From Pseudomonas fluorescens (GTDB lineage Bacteria > Pseudomonadota > Gammaproteobacteria > Pseudomonadales > Pseudomonadaceae), in assembly GCF_902497785.1 (NCBI RefSeq), contig NZ_CABVHK010000003.1:124001-188000 (forward strand): a DNA stretch of 64,000 nucleotides, in the 5' to 3' direction. Below the pieces are notes generated by a model that was not told the DNA's origin, searched no databases, and was given only the letters and a program-made list of their open reading frames with translations. Below are positions 54,327 through 64,000 of the stretch, piece after piece. How positions within the stretch are numbered: the first letter of the stretch is position 1; the number at the start of each line of letters is the position of its first letter. A program made the position numbers and the translations under genes.

Positions 54327-56006
54327 ATGAGCATGCTCAAAGACCCGTCTTCGAAATACCGCGCGTTCCCGACCATCGACATTCCGGACCGCACCTGGCC
54401 GTCGAAGACCATCACCGCCGCGCCGATCTGGTGCAGCTCCGACTTGCGCGACGGCAACCAGTCGCTGATCGAGCCGATGGACGCGGTGAAGAAGCTGCGC
54501 TTCTGGAAAACCCTGGTGCAGGTCGGCGTGAAAGAAATCGAAGCCTCGTTCCCGGCCGCTTCGCAAACCGACTTCGACTTCGTGCGCACCTTGATCGAAG
54601 GCGGCCACATCCCGGACGACACCACCATTCAGGTGCTGACCCAGGGCCGTGAAGACTTGATCGAGCGCACCTTCGAATCCTTGCGCGGGGCGAAGAAAGC
54701 CATCGTTCACCTGTATAACGCGACCTCCCCCTCCTTCCGCCGCATTGTCTTCAACCAGGACAAGGACGGGATCAAGGAAATTGCCGTGAGCGCGGCCAAG
54801 CTGTTCGTCAAATACGCCGCCCAGCAACCGGACACCGAGTGGACCTTCGAGTACTCGCCGGAAACCTTCAGCGCCACCGAACTGGAGTTCGCCAAGGAAG
54901 TCTGCGACGCAGTGATCGACGTCTGGAACCCGACGCCTGAGCACAAGATGATCCTCAACCTGCCGGCCACGGTCGAGTGCGCGACCCCGAACATCTATGC
55001 CGACCAGATCGAGTGGTTCGGCCGTCACATCAACCGTCGCGACAGCGTGATCATCAGCCTGCACACCCACAACGACCGCGGCACCGGCGTAGCCGCCACC
55101 GAACTGGGCCTGATGGCCGGCGCGGACCGTGTCGAAGGTTGCCTGTTCGGCAATGGCGAGCGTACCGGTAACGTCGATCTGGTGACCGTGGCACTGAACC
55201 TCTATACCCAGGGCATTCACCCTGAGCTGGACTTTTCCGACATCGACGGCGTGCGCAAGGTCGTCGAAGAGTGCAACCAGATCCAGGTGCACCCGCGCCA
55301 CCCCTACGTCGGTGACCTGGTTCACACCGCGTTCTCTGGCTCGCACCAGGACGCCATTCGCAAGGGCTTCGCCCAGCAGAAACCGAACACCCTGTGGGAA
55401 GTGCCTTATTTGCCGATCGACCCGGCCGACATCGGTCGCAGCTATGAGGCGGTGATCCGCGTCAACAGCCAGTCGGGCAAGGGCGGTATCGCTTACTTGC
55501 TGGAACAGGAATACGGCATCAGCTTGCCGCGCCGCATGCAGATCGAGTTCAGTCAGGTGGTGCAGCGTGAAACCGATCGCCTCGGCCTCGAGATGACCGC
55601 GCAGCAGATCCACGCGTTGCTGCACAGCGAGTACTTGCAGGCCAACACCCCGTACGCGCTGGTCAGCCACCGCCTGCAGGAAGAAAACGGTAGCAGCGCT
55701 GTGGAAGTGGAAGTCTCGGGCAAAGGCCAGGGCGAAAACAACCTGCACTGGCGCGGCAAGGGCAACGGCGCACTGGAAGCGCTGGTGGCCGGTCTGCCGA
55801 TTCCGGTGGAAATCATGGACTACAACGAACACGCGATCGGCGCGGGCACCAACGCCAAGGCGGCGGCCTACATCGAACTGCGGGTGAACGGTGAGCGTGC
55901 GGTGCACGGCGTCGGTATTGACGAAAACATCACCACCGCCAGCTTCAAGGCCCTGTTCAGCGCGCTGAACCGCTCGCTGAGCCAGCCGGAAGCGAAAGCG
56001 GCGTAA
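54327..56006 (+). CDS. leuA: 2-isopropylmalate synthase
   Basis: This 559-aa first enzyme of leucine synthesis condenses acetyl-CoA with 2-oxoisovalerate. It is the long (LeuA type 2) form: [16 protein letters not shown] in the TIM barrel, [13 protein letters not shown] metal-binding histidines, [14 protein letters not shown] and a C-terminal regulatory domain (about 430-550) for leucine feedback. AAGGA is 7 bases before the ATG. A strong terminator follows, and no other leu genes adjoin, as usual in Pseudomonas. Confidence 0.97.
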   Translation: MSMLKDPSSKYRAFPTIDIPDRTWPSKTITAAPIWCSSDLRDGNQSLIEPMDAVKKLRFWKTLVQVGVKEIEASFPAASQTDFDFVRTLIEGGHIPDDTTIQVLTQGREDLIERTFESLRGAKKAIVHLYNATSPSFRRIVFNQDKDGIKEIAVSAAKLFVKYAAQQPDTEWTFEYSPETFSATELEFAKEVCDAVIDVWNPTPEHKMILNLPATVECATPNIYADQIEWFGRHINRRDSVIISLHTHNDRGTGVAATELGLMAGADRVEGCLFGNGERTGNVDLVTVALNLYTQGIHPELDFSDIDGVRKVVEECNQIQVHPRHPYVGDLVHTAFSGSHQDAIRKGFAQQKPNTLWEVPYLPIDPADIGRSYEAVIRVNSQSGKGGIAYLLEQEYGISLPRRMQIEFSQVVQRETDRLGLEMTAQQIHALLHSEYLQANTPYALVSHRLQEENGSSAVEVEVSGKGQGENNLHWRGKGNGALEALVAGLPIPVEIMDYNEHAIGAGTNAKAAAYIELRVNGERAVHGVGIDENITTASFKALFSALNRSLSQPEAKAA

Positions 56007-56024
56007 GCCACTGCCGAAATGCAA

Positions 56025-56058
56025 AAGGCCCCAAGGTGCGAACCTTGGGGCCTTTTTT
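56025..56058 (+). terminator. Intrinsic terminator after leuA
   Basis: AAGGCCCCAAGGT and its inverted copy with a 4-base loop, ending in six T residues. Confidence 0.94.
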
Positions 56059-56066
56059 GTCGGAAT

Positions 56067-56134
56067 GATCGCAGCCTTCGGCAGCTCCTACAGGAATCGC
56101 ACTCCAATGTGGGAGCTGCCGAAGGCTGCGATCT
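56067..56134. repeat. REP pair, GTAGGAGCTGCCGAAGGC type
   Basis: Arms in the outward order GATCGCAGCC...CTCCTAC then GGGAGCTGCC...GCGATC, between convergent leuA and the coiled-coil gene. Confidence 0.85.
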
Positions 56135-56149
56135 TTCTAGCCGTTGATG

Positions 56150-56542
56150 TCAGGCATGAGTATCAACACTGAACATCGCCTGCAACAACGCCGCTTGCAG
56201 CACCTGCAAGTTGCTGCTGGTCGCGGCGATCTGGCTCTGGATTTCCATCACCTGCTGCGCCTTCTGCTCATCGTCCTGGCGCTTCTGTGCATTGGCCAGT
56301 TGAGCCTGCTGCGCGGCCAGCAACTTCTGCGCTTCTTCGATCTGCTTTTTCAACGCCGCGATCGGATCACCAGAGGTGTCGACGGAATCGATCCTTGCCC
56401 CGGCACTGTCGACGTGCAGCTTGCCATTCTCGTCAGTCTGGTCAACGACCGGAACGAGCTTGCGCTCGTCAGGCTGACCGGTCGCGACATTCGGCGAGGA
56501 CACGGCGTATGAGTTAACGGTGATGGTGTTCATGTTGATCAT
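56150..56542 (-). CDS. Coiled-coil hypothetical protein (FlxA-like)
   Basis: A 130-aa protein with a very strong ribosome site (AAGGAGGAG) before the ATG. The N-terminal 60 residues are polar and low in structure; residues 60-120 form a Gln/Ala-rich coiled coil (LKKQIEEAQKLLAAQQAQLA in style) reminiscent of FlxA-like proteins. No signal peptide. Function is unknown. Confidence 0.75.
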   Translation of the reverse strand: MINMNTITVNSYAVSSPNVATGQPDERKLVPVVDQTDENGKLHVDSAGARIDSVDTSGDPIAALKKQIEEAQKLLAAQQAQLANAQKRQDDEQKAQQVMEIQSQIAATSSNLQVLQAALLQAMFSVDTHA

Positions 56543-56621
56543 GGATCACTCCTCCTTGGCTGACCTTTCTATCGGCCAGCGCAAAAAAATCTGTAGCCAT
56601 CAACCGGCCAGCATTCGCCGA

Positions 56622-57413
56622 TCAGGTGAACTCAAACGTGTCCGCATCCAGATTCGCCGGAAAACGCGTGCGATAAGCCTGGAGGTCGGCCGCATTGAGC
56701 ACCACCTGAAACACCCCGTCCGCCTCACCGGCGCTGAGCAATGTCTCACCCTGAAAATCCAGGACCTGGCTGTCACCGGTGTACGCAAAGCCTTTACCGT
56801 CAGTGCCGATGCGATTCACCGCCGCCACATAACACAGGTTTTCAATCGCCCGTGCCGGCAGCAGACGGTTCCAGTGCTGGCGCCGTGCGCCCGGCCAGTT
56901 GGCGGTGTACAGCAACAGATCGGTGTCCTGGGCATCGCGGCTCCACACAGGGAAACGCAGGTCGTAACAAATCAGCGGACGCACGCGCCAGCCTTTGAGC
57001 TCGAACTGCACCTGGCGCTCGCCGGGAGTGTAGTGATTGTGCTCGCCAGCCATGCGGAACAAGTGGCGTTTGTCGTAATGCCAGACCTCGCCGTCTGGAC
57101 GCGCCCACAACAGACGATTGCGATGACTGCCATCAGCGGCCTGAACAATGACGCTGCCAGTGATCACGGCGTCCATTTTCGCCGCCTGGGCGCGCAGCCA
57201 CTTGCTGGTGGGACCGTTTTCCGCCTCGGCGAGGGTTTCGGACTCCATGGAGAAACCGGTGGTGAACATCTCCGGCAGGATGATCAGGTCTGCACCACGC
57301 GCATGCTCCAACAGTGGCTCGAAATGCTCCAGATTGGCCTGACGGTCGTGCCAGGCCAGGCTGGTCTGGATCAGCGCGACGTTCAGGTTTGGCAACGCAC
57401 TCAAATCACGCAT
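56622..57413 (-). CDS. Omega-amidase (nitrilase superfamily, YafV/NIT2-like)
   Basis: This 263-aa carbon-nitrogen hydrolase has the full Glu-Lys-Cys triad: ILPEMFTTGF, YDKRHLF and LICYDLRFP. The MFTTGF motif and YDLRFP are typical of omega-amidases that open 2-oxoglutaramate and 2-oxosuccinamate to the oxo-acid plus ammonia. The start overlaps the 3' end of the aminotransferase gene by 13 bases. Glutamine transamination by that enzyme yields 2-oxoglutaramate, so the pair makes the transamination irreversible. Confidence 0.9.
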   Translation of the reverse strand: MRDLSALPNLNVALIQTSLAWHDRQANLEHFEPLLEHARGADLIILPEMFTTGFSMESETLAEAENGPTSKWLRAQAAKMDAVITGSVIVQAADGSHRNRLLWARPDGEVWHYDKRHLFRMAGEHNHYTPGERQVQFELKGWRVRPLICYDLRFPVWSRDAQDTDLLLYTANWPGARRQHWNRLLPARAIENLCYVAAVNRIGTDGKGFAYTGDSQVLDFQGETLLSAGEADGVFQVVLNAADLQAYRTRFPANLDADTFEFT

Positions 57414-58549
57414 AGTTTTTCCGCTGCTTCACGCAGGGTCTCCTCACGCTTGGCAAAACACAGACGCACCAGACGCTGGCCTTCGGGCGGGGCCTGGTAG
57501 AACACCGAGATCGGAATGCTCGCCACGCCGTGTTCGCGGGTCATCCACAACGCCATTTCGACGTCGTTGAGGTCCGGGCGAATCTGCGAATAATCAACCA
57601 ACTGGAAATAGGTGCCGGTCACGCGGGTAAAGCTGAAGCGCGACGGCGTCAGCAAATCGCAGAACAGATCACGCTTCTTCTGATAAAAATCCGGCAACTC
57701 TTCAACGTGCTCGGGATGCTCGGCCATGAAGTCGGCCAAGGCGTATTGCAGCGGCGTCACCCCGCAGAAACTGACGTACTGGTGAACCTTGCGCAACTCC
57801 GCCGTAAGGGCCGGCGGTGCGACCACATAGCCGGTTTTCCAGCCGGTGACGTGATAGGTCTTGCCAAAGGAGCTGACCACGAAGGCGCGTTGATACAGCT
57901 CTTGATGATTGAGCACACTGACGTGAGGTACGCCGTCGAACACCAGGTGTTCGTAGACTTCATCGCTGATCAGGTAGATGTCGCGATCACGAATCAAATC
58001 GGCCAACTGATCCAGTTCGGGACGGCTGATCAGTGCGCCACTCGGGTTGTGCGGCGTGTTCAGCACAATCATCCGCGTGCGTGGCGTAATCGCCGCGGCC
58101 AGCTTCTCGAAGTCGATGGAGAAATTATCCAGCCCAAGCTGCACATGCACGCAGCGACCGCCAGCCAGCTCGGTGGCCGGTTCATAACTGTCGTAGCACG
58201 GATCGAAAACGATCACTTCGTCGCCGCTGTGGATAACCGCCTGAATAGCGCAAAAGATCGCCTGGGTGGCGCCGGGGGTGATGGTCACTTCATTGTCGGC
58301 ATCGACATTGATGCCGTAGCTGCGCGCGATCTTCGCCGCCACTTGCTGACGCAATGCCGGCAGGCCCGTCATCGGCGAATATTGGTTGTGGCCGTTGGCA
58401 ATGTGTCGACCCACCGCATCGCACAAGGCCTGCGGGGCATCGAAGTCGGGAAAACCCTGGGACAGGTTGATCGCCCCGGTTTGCGCCGCGAGCTGAGACA
58501 TCTGCGTGAAGATAGTGATGCCGACATTCGGCAGCTTACTGGTGATCAT
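57401..58549 (-). CDS. PLP-dependent methionine/glutamine aminotransferase (YbdL-like)
   Basis: A 382-aa fold-type I aminotransferase with INLSQGFPDFDAP, the substrate-side NTPHNPSGA, YLISDEVYEHL and the PLP lysine in SSFGKTYHVTGWKTGY. The sequence is closest in style to E. coli YbdL, which transaminates methionine, His and Phe, and to glutamine transaminase K. It overlaps the downstream omega-amidase gene, which points to salvage of 2-oxo-4-methylthiobutyrate with glutamine as donor. A terminator-like hairpin and a REP separate it from der. Confidence 0.9.
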   Translation of the reverse strand: MITSKLPNVGITIFTQMSQLAAQTGAINLSQGFPDFDAPQALCDAVGRHIANGHNQYSPMTGLPALRQQVAAKIARSYGINVDADNEVTITPGATQAIFCAIQAVIHSGDEVIVFDPCYDSYEPATELAGGRCVHVQLGLDNFSIDFEKLAAAITPRTRMIVLNTPHNPSGALISRPELDQLADLIRDRDIYLISDEVYEHLVFDGVPHVSVLNHQELYQRAFVVSSFGKTYHVTGWKTGYVVAPPALTAELRKVHQYVSFCGVTPLQYALADFMAEHPEHVEELPDFYQKKRDLFCDLLTPSRFSFTRVTGTYFQLVDYSQIRPDLNDVEMALWMTREHGVASIPISVFYQAPPEGQRLVRLCFAKREETLREAAEKLCVI

Positions 58550-58623
58550 CGGTGATTCCCTGCTCTACACCCGGCTCTAACGGCGGCGCGGGAGAGCCCG
58601 AGGATAGCCCAAACGGCGGGCAT

Positions 58624-58657
58624 AAAAAAAGGGCGCCCAAACGAGCACCCATTTTTT
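58624..58657 (-). terminator. Terminator after der
   Basis: On the minus strand: GGGTGCTC, loop GTTT, GGGCGCCC (with two G-U pairs), then seven T residues; a T-run on the other side could also serve the plus strand. Confidence 0.8.
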
Positions 58658-58668
58658 GGTTGAGCCCT

Positions 58669-58749
58669 GTAGGAGCTGCCGCAGGCTGCGATCTTGTGCT
58701 CTTGCCTTTTAAGCAAAGTCAAAAGATCGCAGGCTTCGCCAGCTCCTAC
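58669..58749. repeat. REP pair, GTAGGAGCTGCCG variant
   Basis: Inverted arms with small changes (CCGCAGGC and CAGGCTTCGCC), so an older or diverged copy, between der and the terminator. Confidence 0.85.
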
Positions 58750-58797
58750 AAAAGCTGTCGGCCATCCGCCACGCAAGCGCGGGAATGGCCAACTGCA

Positions 58798-60267
58798 TCA
58801 GCGCTTGTCGCGGCGCTTTTTGTCGGCCTTTTTGTGGTGCGACATCATGCGGCGCTTCTTGTTGACCTGACGGTCGGTGAGCGAGTTCTTGTTACCTTCG
58901 TACGGGTTCTCGCCACCCTTGAACTCGATGCGGATCGGCGTACCGACCAGTTTCAAGACACGGCGATAAGTGTTTTCCAGGTAACGCACGTAAGACTTCG
59001 GCACCTTCTCGATCTGGTTACCGTGAATCACGATGATCGGCGGGTTCGCACCACCCAAGTGGGCGTAGCGCAGCTTGATCCGGCGGTTGTTGACCATCGG
59101 TGGCGCGTGCTCGCCGACCGCGTCTTCCAGAATCTGGGTCAGGCGGTTGGTCGGCCAGCGGGTGACCGCGGACTTGAACGAGTTCTGCACGGAAGCGTAG
59201 AGGTTGCCCACGCCAGTGCCGTGCAGTGCCGAGATGAAGTGGATGTCGGCGTAGTCGACGAAGAACAGCCGACGTTGCAGCTCGACCTTCACGAAGTCGC
59301 GCTCGCTCGGGGTCATGCCATCCCATTTGTTGATCGCGATGACCAGCGCACGACCCGACTCAATGGCAAAGCCCAGCAGGTTGAGGTCGTGGTCCACCAC
59401 GCCCTCGCGGGCGTCCATCACGAAGATCACCACGTTGGCGTCTTTGATCGCTTGCAGGGTTTTGACCACGGAGAATTTTTCGACTTCTTCGTGGATCTTG
59501 CCGCGCTTGCGCACACCGGCGGTGTCGATCAGCGTGTACTTCTCGTCGTTACGCTCGAACGGGATGTAGATACTGTCGCGGGTGGTGCCCGGCTCGTCAT
59601 ACACGATTACGCGGTCTTCACCGAGCATGCGGTTGACCAGGGTCGACTTGCCGACGTTCGGGCGGCCGATGATTGCGATCTTGATCCCGTCTTTTTCGCT
59701 TGGGCCGGGAATGCGCTTGGCTTCCTCGCCTTCAGCAACGATCTCTTCTTCGCCGTCTTCAGATTCTTCTTCGTCTTTCGGGAAAGTGCTGAGCGCAATT
59801 TCCAGCATCTGGGTGATGCCACGACCATGAGCACCCGCGATCGGGATCGCGTGGCCCATACCCAATGGGGCGAATTCGGCGCGGGCCATTTCAGGGTCGA
59901 TGTTGTCGACCTTGTTGGCAACCACGTAGGAACGCTTGTTACGTTTGCGCAAATGCTCGGCGATCATCTGGTCGGCGGCGGTGAAACCGGCCTTGGCATC
60001 TACCAGGAACAGAACGACATCAGCTTCTTCAATGGCTAGCAGCGACTGCTCGGCCATTTTTTCGTCCATACCGTGCTCGTCACCGGAGATACCGCCGGTG
60101 TCGACCAGAATGTAGGAACGCCCTTGCCACTTGGCCTCACCGTATTGGCGATCACGGGTCAGACCGGACAAGTCGCCGACGATGGCGTCGCGAGTCCTGG
60201 TCAGGCGGTTGAACAAGGTGGACTTGCCGACGTTCGGTCGGCCCACCAGGGCGATTACGGGAACCAT
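58798..60267 (-). CDS. der: Ribosome assembly GTPase Der (EngA)
   Basis: This 489-aa protein has two tandem GTPase domains and a KH-like C-terminus, acting in 50S subunit assembly. G1 motifs are GRPNVGKST (near 8 and near 200); G3 motifs DTGGI and [10 protein letters not shown]4 motifs NKVD and NKWD. ATG 60267 (MVPVIALVG) follows GGAG by 6 bases, so the GTG at 60279 is not used. It is the last gene of the bamB cluster, but a terminator and REP precede it. Confidence 0.97.
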   Translation of the reverse strand: MVPVIALVGRPNVGKSTLFNRLTRTRDAIVGDLSGLTRDRQYGEAKWQGRSYILVDTGGISGDEHGMDEKMAEQSLLAIEEADVVLFLVDAKAGFTAADQMIAEHLRKRNKRSYVVANKVDNIDPEMARAEFAPLGMGHAIPIAGAHGRGITQMLEIALSTFPKDEEESEDGEEEIVAEGEEAKRIPGPSEKDGIKIAIIGRPNVGKSTLVNRMLGEDRVIVYDEPGTTRDSIYIPFERNDEKYTLIDTAGVRKRGKIHEEVEKFSVVKTLQAIKDANVVIFVMDAREGVVDHDLNLLGFAIESGRALVIAINKWDGMTPSERDFVKVELQRRLFFVDYADIHFISALHGTGVGNLYASVQNSFKSAVTRWPTNRLTQILEDAVGEHAPPMVNNRRIKLRYAHLGGANPPIIVIHGNQIEKVPKSYVRYLENTYRRVLKLVGTPIRIEFKGGENPYEGNKNSLTDRQVNKKRRMMSHHKKADKKRRDKR

Positions 60268-60299
60268 GCGGCTCTCCACTTCGTTATTTCAGAAAATAC

Positions 60300-60323
60300 A
60301 AAAGCCGCTGCGAGGCAGCGGCT
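60300..60323 (-). terminator. Intrinsic terminator after bamB
   Basis: On the minus strand: GCCGCTGC, loop CTC, GCAGCGGC, then TTTTGTATTTT, between bamB and der. Confidence 0.85.
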
Positions 60324-60342
60324 GGTGCTCGGGGCATTGACT

Positions 60343-60440
60343 GTAGGAGCGAGCTTGCTCGCGAAAAACGCAATGGCACCGCGTTTATTCAGACAGCAAA
60401 CGTAATCGTTGTCGCCCATCGCGAGCAAGCTCGCTCCTAC
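60343..60440. repeat. REP pair, GTAGGAGCGAGC type
   Basis: Inverted arms about 55 bases apart, between bamB and its terminator. Confidence 0.87.
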
Positions 60441-60476
60441 AGAAGCCGCTTGGGGGTTAAACCCCAAGCATAGTCG

Positions 60477-61628
60477 TTACTTGATGGACAGGGCTTCCAG
60501 TTTGCCGCTGTTGCCATACAGATAAATCGTGTCACCCACCACCAGCGGACGGGCGCGCAGGCCGTCGCTGTCGATGCGTTCGCGGCCGACGAAACGACCG
60601 TCCACCTGACTCAGCAGGTGCAGGTAGCCTTCCATGTCGCCGACTGCAACATAACTGGAGAACACTTCCGGAGCCGACAATTGACGGCGAGCCAGCGAGT
60701 CGTTGCTCCACAAAGCGGTGGTGGTACGTTCGTCAACGCCTTCAACGGTGCCCGAAGACAGGCTGACGTAGACGCTGCCGAAACCCTGGGCAACGCCGGC
60801 GTAACTGGAAGCATCACGCTGCCAGAGCTGACGACCGCTTTCCAGGTCCAGTGCCGCCACGCGACCCTGATAGCTGGCGACGTACAGCGTACCGCCGGAC
60901 AGCAGCAAGCCGCCGTCGATGTCGACAACCCGCTCCAGCTCCGAACGACCTTGCGGGATCGCGACTCGTTGTTCCCACACCGGCACGCCGTTGGAGATAT
61001 CGAGAGCAACCACTTTACCGGTCGACAGGCCAGCTACCGCGAGGCGGTTGGTGACGATCGGTGCGCTGGTGCCGCGCAGGGTCAGGAGCGCAGGCGTGCT
61101 GTCATACAACCAGCGCTGGTTGCCGGTGGCGGCATCCAGACCGATCAGACGGTCATCCTGAGTCTGAACCACCACCACGTCGCCGTTGTTGGCCGGCGGC
61201 GCGAGGACTTCGCTGGACACGCGAGCGCGCCATTTTTCTTCACCGTTGCTGGCGTCCATCGCAACGATTTCGCCTTTGGTCGTGCCGATCACGAGCAGAC
61301 CGTAACCCACGCCAACGGCGCCGGACACAGGCAGTTCGAGGTCTTGCTTCCATTTGACGTCGCCATTGCTGCGATCCATCGCCATCACCACGCCAGTGAC
61401 GTCGGCGGCATAAATGGTATCGCCATCGATCGCCGGGACCAGCATGTTGTAGGTTTCGCCCTGACCGTCACCGATCGAACGACTCCACTGCTTTTGCAGA
61501 ACGACTTCTTCTTTGAAGTCAGTCAGCTCGGCCGGCGGCAATTCTTTCTTGCTGTTGCTGCTGCAACCCGCGGCCAATACGGCCAGAGCCAGCAATGCTG
61601 CATGTTTCCAACGGATCACGTCACGCAT
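60477..61628 (-). CDS. bamB: Outer membrane assembly lipoprotein BamB
   Basis: This 383-aa beta-propeller lipoprotein of the BAM complex helps insert beta-barrel proteins. The signal LLALAVLAAGCSS gives the lipid-bearing Cys22. PQQ-like repeats recur (IYAADVTGVVMAMDRSNGDV, then VALDISNGVPVWEQR, then AALDLESGRQLWQRD). ATG 61628 is used; the frame continues upstream only into yfgM. It overlaps yfgM by 8 bases. Confidence 0.96.
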   Translation of the reverse strand: MRDVIRWKHAALLALAVLAAGCSSNSKKELPPAELTDFKEEVVLQKQWSRSIGDGQGETYNMLVPAIDGDTIYAADVTGVVMAMDRSNGDVKWKQDLELPVSGAVGVGYGLLVIGTTKGEIVAMDASNGEEKWRARVSSEVLAPPANNGDVVVVQTQDDRLIGLDAATGNQRWLYDSTPALLTLRGTSAPIVTNRLAVAGLSTGKVVALDISNGVPVWEQRVAIPQGRSELERVVDIDGGLLLSGGTLYVASYQGRVAALDLESGRQLWQRDASSYAGVAQGFGSVYVSLSSGTVEGVDERTTTALWSNDSLARRQLSAPEVFSSYVAVGDMEGYLHLLSQVDGRFVGRERIDSDGLRARPLVVGDTIYLYGNSGKLEALSIK

Positions 61629-62262
61629 CCCCTTTGGCCAGGTCGTCCAGCTTGATTTGTAGGCCACCGACCGCCGCTTCATCCGACAGTGCCGCCTTGG
61701 CTTTTTGATACGCAGCGTTCGCTTCGTCAGTACGACCCAGTTGCACCAGCAGGTCGCCCTTGAGTTCTTCGCGAGTGGCCAGGAATGCTTTGTCAGCATC
61801 GCCTTCGAGCAGTTTCAGGGCTTCATCGGCCTTGTTCTGCGCCGCCAGTACCTGCGCCATGCGCTGACGGGCGATTTCGCCCAACGCCGGGTTGGCCGGT
61901 TTGGCGAAGATGGCTTTCAGTTCATTGGCTGCGTCGTCCAGCTTGCCGCTGTCGACCGCCACTTTCGCCACGAACAGGCTGCCGTACTGCGCGTAGGCGC
62001 TACCGCCGAATTCGCTGTTGAGCTTGCCGGCCAGGTCCGAAACACGCGCCGCATCAGGCTTGCCGTCAGGCGTCAGCGTGGTTTCGAGCAATTGCTGATA
62101 GAGGATCGAAGCGCCTTGCGCCTGATTGCTCTGATACTTGTGATAGGCCTGCCAGCCGAACACGATGACCAGCGCCAACAGGCCGCCAGTGACCAGGGGC
62201 TTGCCGTTGCGTGTCCACCAGTCCTTAAAATCCGCCAGCTGTTCGTCTTCGGTACTCGACAC
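61621..62262 (-). CDS. yfgM: YfgM-like periplasmic/inner-membrane TPR protein
   Basis: A 213-aa protein with an N-terminal cytoplasmic stub (EDEQLADFKDWWTRNGKPL), one membrane segment (VTGGLLALVIVFGWQAYH) and tetratricopeptide-type helices outside. YfgM associates with the SecYEG translocon and the chaperone network. It lies between hisS and bamB in the conserved cluster and overlaps bamB. Confidence 0.93.
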   Translation of the reverse strand: MSSTEDEQLADFKDWWTRNGKPLVTGGLLALVIVFGWQAYHKYQSNQAQGASILYQQLLETTLTPDGKPDAARVSDLAGKLNSEFGGSAYAQYGSLFVAKVAVDSGKLDDAANELKAIFAKPANPALGEIARQRMAQVLAAQNKADEALKLLEGDADKAFLATREELKGDLLVQLGRTDEANAAYQKAKAALSDEAAVGGLQIKLDDLAKGDA

Positions 62263-62302
62263 CCCAATACTCCTTAATCGCTAATTCGGCTGTTTGACAG
62301 CT

Positions 62303-63592
62303 TCAACCCTGCACGACGCAGGTGGCCAGGTGTGCAGCAAGCGCATCCCAGGCAATGCTTTGTTGTTCGCCCTGGCCACGCAGGGGTTTGAAACCTACCA
62401 CTTGCTGGGCCATTTCGTCGTCACCGAGGATCAGTGCATACAGCGCACCGCTCTTGTCGGCCTTCTTGAACTGGCTTTTGAAGCTGCCGGCGCCGGCATT
62501 CACTTGCAGGCGCAGGTTGGGCAATTGATCGCGGACTTTCTCGCTCAACGTCAGGGCAGCCAGTTCGGCAGCCTCGCCGAATGCGCAGAGATAGACGTCG
62601 ACCTGACGGGAAATCTCTTGCGGGATCTGCTCCAGGGTTTCCAGCAGCAGCACCAGGCGCTCGATGCCCATGGCGAAACCAACGCCGGTGGTCGGTTTAC
62701 CGCCCATTTGTTCCACCAGACCGTCGTAACGACCGCCGGCACACACGGTGCCTTGAGCGCCCAACTTGTCGGTGACCCATTCGAAAACGGTCTTGCTGTA
62801 GTAATCCAGCCCGCGCACCAGCTTCGGGTTGATCACGTAGGGAATACCGGCGGCGTCGAGGCGAGCCTTGAGGCCCTCGAAGTGCACGCGGGACTCGTCG
62901 TCGAGGTAGTCGGCCATTTTCGGCGCATCGACCAGGATCGCTTGCGTGTCGGCGTTCTTGGTGTCCAGAACCCGTAGCGGGTTGGTCTTCAGGCGGCGCT
63001 GGCTGTCTTCGTCCAGTTTGTCCAGGTGAGCGGACAGGAACTCGACCAGTGCTTCACGGTAACGACCACGGGATTCGCTGGTGCCCAGGCTGTTGAGTTC
63101 GAGCTTGACCGCATCGCGGATGCCCAGCTCGCCCCACAGGCGCCAGGTCAGCACGATCAGCTCGGCATCGATGTCCGGGCCGTCGAGGTTGAACACCTCG
63201 ACACCGATCTGGTGGAACTGGCGATAACGGCCTTTCTGCGGACGTTCGTGGCGGAACATCGGGCCGATGTACCACAGCTTCTGCACTTGACCGCCGCCGG
63301 TGATGCCGTGCTCGAGGACGGCACGCACGCAGGCCGCCGTGCCTTCAGGGCGCAGGGTCAGCGAATCGCCGTTGCGGTCGTCGAAGGTGTACATCTCTTT
63401 TTCGACGATGTCGGTCACTTCGCCGATGGAGCGCTTGAACAGCTCGGTGAACTCGACGATCGGCATGCGGATCTGCTTGTAACCGTAGTTATCCAGCAGA
63501 CGCGAAACGGTGCCCTCGAAATGACGCCACAGGGGAGTCTGTTCGGGCAGGATGTCGTTCATGCCACGAATGGCTTGCAGAGACTTGCTCAC
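62303..63592 (-). CDS. hisS: Histidyl-tRNA synthetase
   Basis: This 429-aa class II synthetase charges tRNA-His. Motif 1 and 2 regions are visible ([16 protein letters not shown]), as are the His-specific [15 protein letters not shown] and motif 3 [10 protein letters not shown], followed by a C-terminal anticodon-binding domain. Start [10 protein letters not shown] is typical. It lies 22 bases after ispG and 40 bases before yfgM, the standard Pseudomonas order. Confidence 0.97.
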   Translation of the reverse strand: MSKSLQAIRGMNDILPEQTPLWRHFEGTVSRLLDNYGYKQIRMPIVEFTELFKRSIGEVTDIVEKEMYTFDDRNGDSLTLRPEGTAACVRAVLEHGITGGGQVQKLWYIGPMFRHERPQKGRYRQFHQIGVEVFNLDGPDIDAELIVLTWRLWGELGIRDAVKLELNSLGTSESRGRYREALVEFLSAHLDKLDEDSQRRLKTNPLRVLDTKNADTQAILVDAPKMADYLDDESRVHFEGLKARLDAAGIPYVINPKLVRGLDYYSKTVFEWVTDKLGAQGTVCAGGRYDGLVEQMGGKPTTGVGFAMGIERLVLLLETLEQIPQEISRQVDVYLCAFGEAAELAALTLSEKVRDQLPNLRLQVNAGAGSFKSQFKKADKSGALYALILGDDEMAQQVVGFKPLRGQGEQQSIAWDALAAHLATCVVQG

Positions 63593-63614
63593 AAAAATTC
63601 CTTAATTCGTTCGA

Positions 63615-64000
63615 TCAGCCGCGGGCGATTACAGCCGCGTCGGCTTCGACCTTTTCGGCCGCTTTCTGGCGGATCAAGCGTTCAAGCTCATCCACCAGAT
63701 TGTCATTCGTCAGTTTCTGCGACGGCTTGCCGTCGATGTAAATCAGGTTTGGCGTGCCGCCGGTCAAGCCGATATGGGCTTCCTTGGCTTCGCCCGGCCC
63801 GTTGACCACGCAACCGATGACCGCGACATCCAGCGGCACCAACAGGTCTTCGAGGCGCCCTTCCAGTTCGTTCATGGTTTTGACCACATCGAAGTTCTGC
63901 CGCGAGCAGCTCGGGCAGGCGATGAAGTTGATGCCACGGGAACGCAAGTGCAGGGATTTGAGAATGTCGTAGCCGACTTTCACTTCCTCGACCGGGTCAG
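63615..64000 (-). CDS. ispG: IspG (GcpE), 5' part outside window
   Basis: This is the C-terminal 128 residues of 4-hydroxy-3-methylbut-2-enyl-diphosphate synthase of the MEP isoprenoid pathway. The frame is open to the right edge ([16 protein letters not shown]). The iron-sulfur cysteines are present in ACPSCSRQ and [10 protein letters not shown], with [16 protein letters not shown] after them. It heads the hisS-yfgM-bamB cluster. Confidence 0.95.
   Translation of the reverse strand, partial: DPVEEVKVGYDILKSLHLRSRGINFIACPSCSRQNFDVVKTMNELEGRLEDLLVPLDVAVIGCVVNGPGEAKEAHIGLTGGTPNLIYIDGKPSQKLTNDNLVDELERLIRQKAAEKVEADAAVIARG

Noticed and set aside
54183..56024. 613-codon open frame antisense to leuA
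   Set aside because: A low-complexity Val/Gly/Arg translation with no recognisable motif; leuA is certain on the other strand.

Overview
The window is a GC-rich gammaproteobacterial chromosome segment that looks like a fluorescent Pseudomonas (P. fluorescens/P. putida group). The grounds are the membrane-bound PQQ glucose dehydrogenase beside an OprB porin and a second Lon protease, the order ispG-hisS-yfgM-bamB-der, guaB-guaA, tadA next to a multicopper oxidase, cmoA-cmoB, and about twenty Pseudomonas-type REP palindrome pairs in intergenic gaps together with one REP-associated tyrosine transposase (RAYT). No rRNA or tRNA gene was recognised.

Layout, left (1-24.3 kb): a BRO-N protein cut by the window edge, opgD (periplasmic glucans), an amino-acid permease, the RAYT with its flanking REPs, a large bifunctional penicillin-binding-protein-like enzyme, a PadR-type metal-responsive repressor with its ferric-siderophore reductase (YqjI/YqjH type), a Pr6Pr membrane protein with a VF530 protein, oprB-gcd (periplasmic glucose oxidation), lon, a chagasin-like inhibitor lipoprotein with a YhhN protein, cmoA-cmoB (tRNA wobble uridine modification), and tadA with a Tat-exported multicopper oxidase.

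Middle (24.5-45.7 kb): accessory DNA between the multicopper oxidase and guaA, which are neighbours in P. aeruginosa PAO1. It has two layers. First come two tandem, homologous, very large dermonecrotic/Mcf-type toxins (24.5-32.1 kb). Then comes a 13.4-kb integrated element (32281-45709) bounded by a 12-bp direct repeat that overlaps the guaA stop codon. The element carries a tyrosine integrase, an AlpA-type regulator, IncQ-like RepA and RepC with 22-bp iterons, and an IncP-like traJ-oriT-traK segment without a relaxase gene. It is therefore an integrative mobilizable element with its own replication module. Its AT-rich cargo is a three-gene phosphorelay, sensor kinase / lone receiver / receiver fused to a nucleoside phosphorylase, which matches the anti-phage system Detocs (dtcABC). 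A truncated antitoxin-like gene and an unrecognised pair (84-aa protein plus PIN-like 335-aa protein) lie beside it and are the best candidates for something undescribed.

Right (45.7-64 kb): housekeeping genes, nearly all conserved in Pseudomonas: guaA and guaB (GMP synthesis), a zinc-ribbon protein, a TauE/SafE transporter divergent from a LysR regulator, xseA with an M23 peptidase, leuA with a possible leader peptide, a coiled-coil protein, an overlapping aminotransferase / omega-amidase pair for 2-oxo-acid salvage, and the ispG-hisS-yfgM-bamB-der cluster (ispG cut by the right edge).
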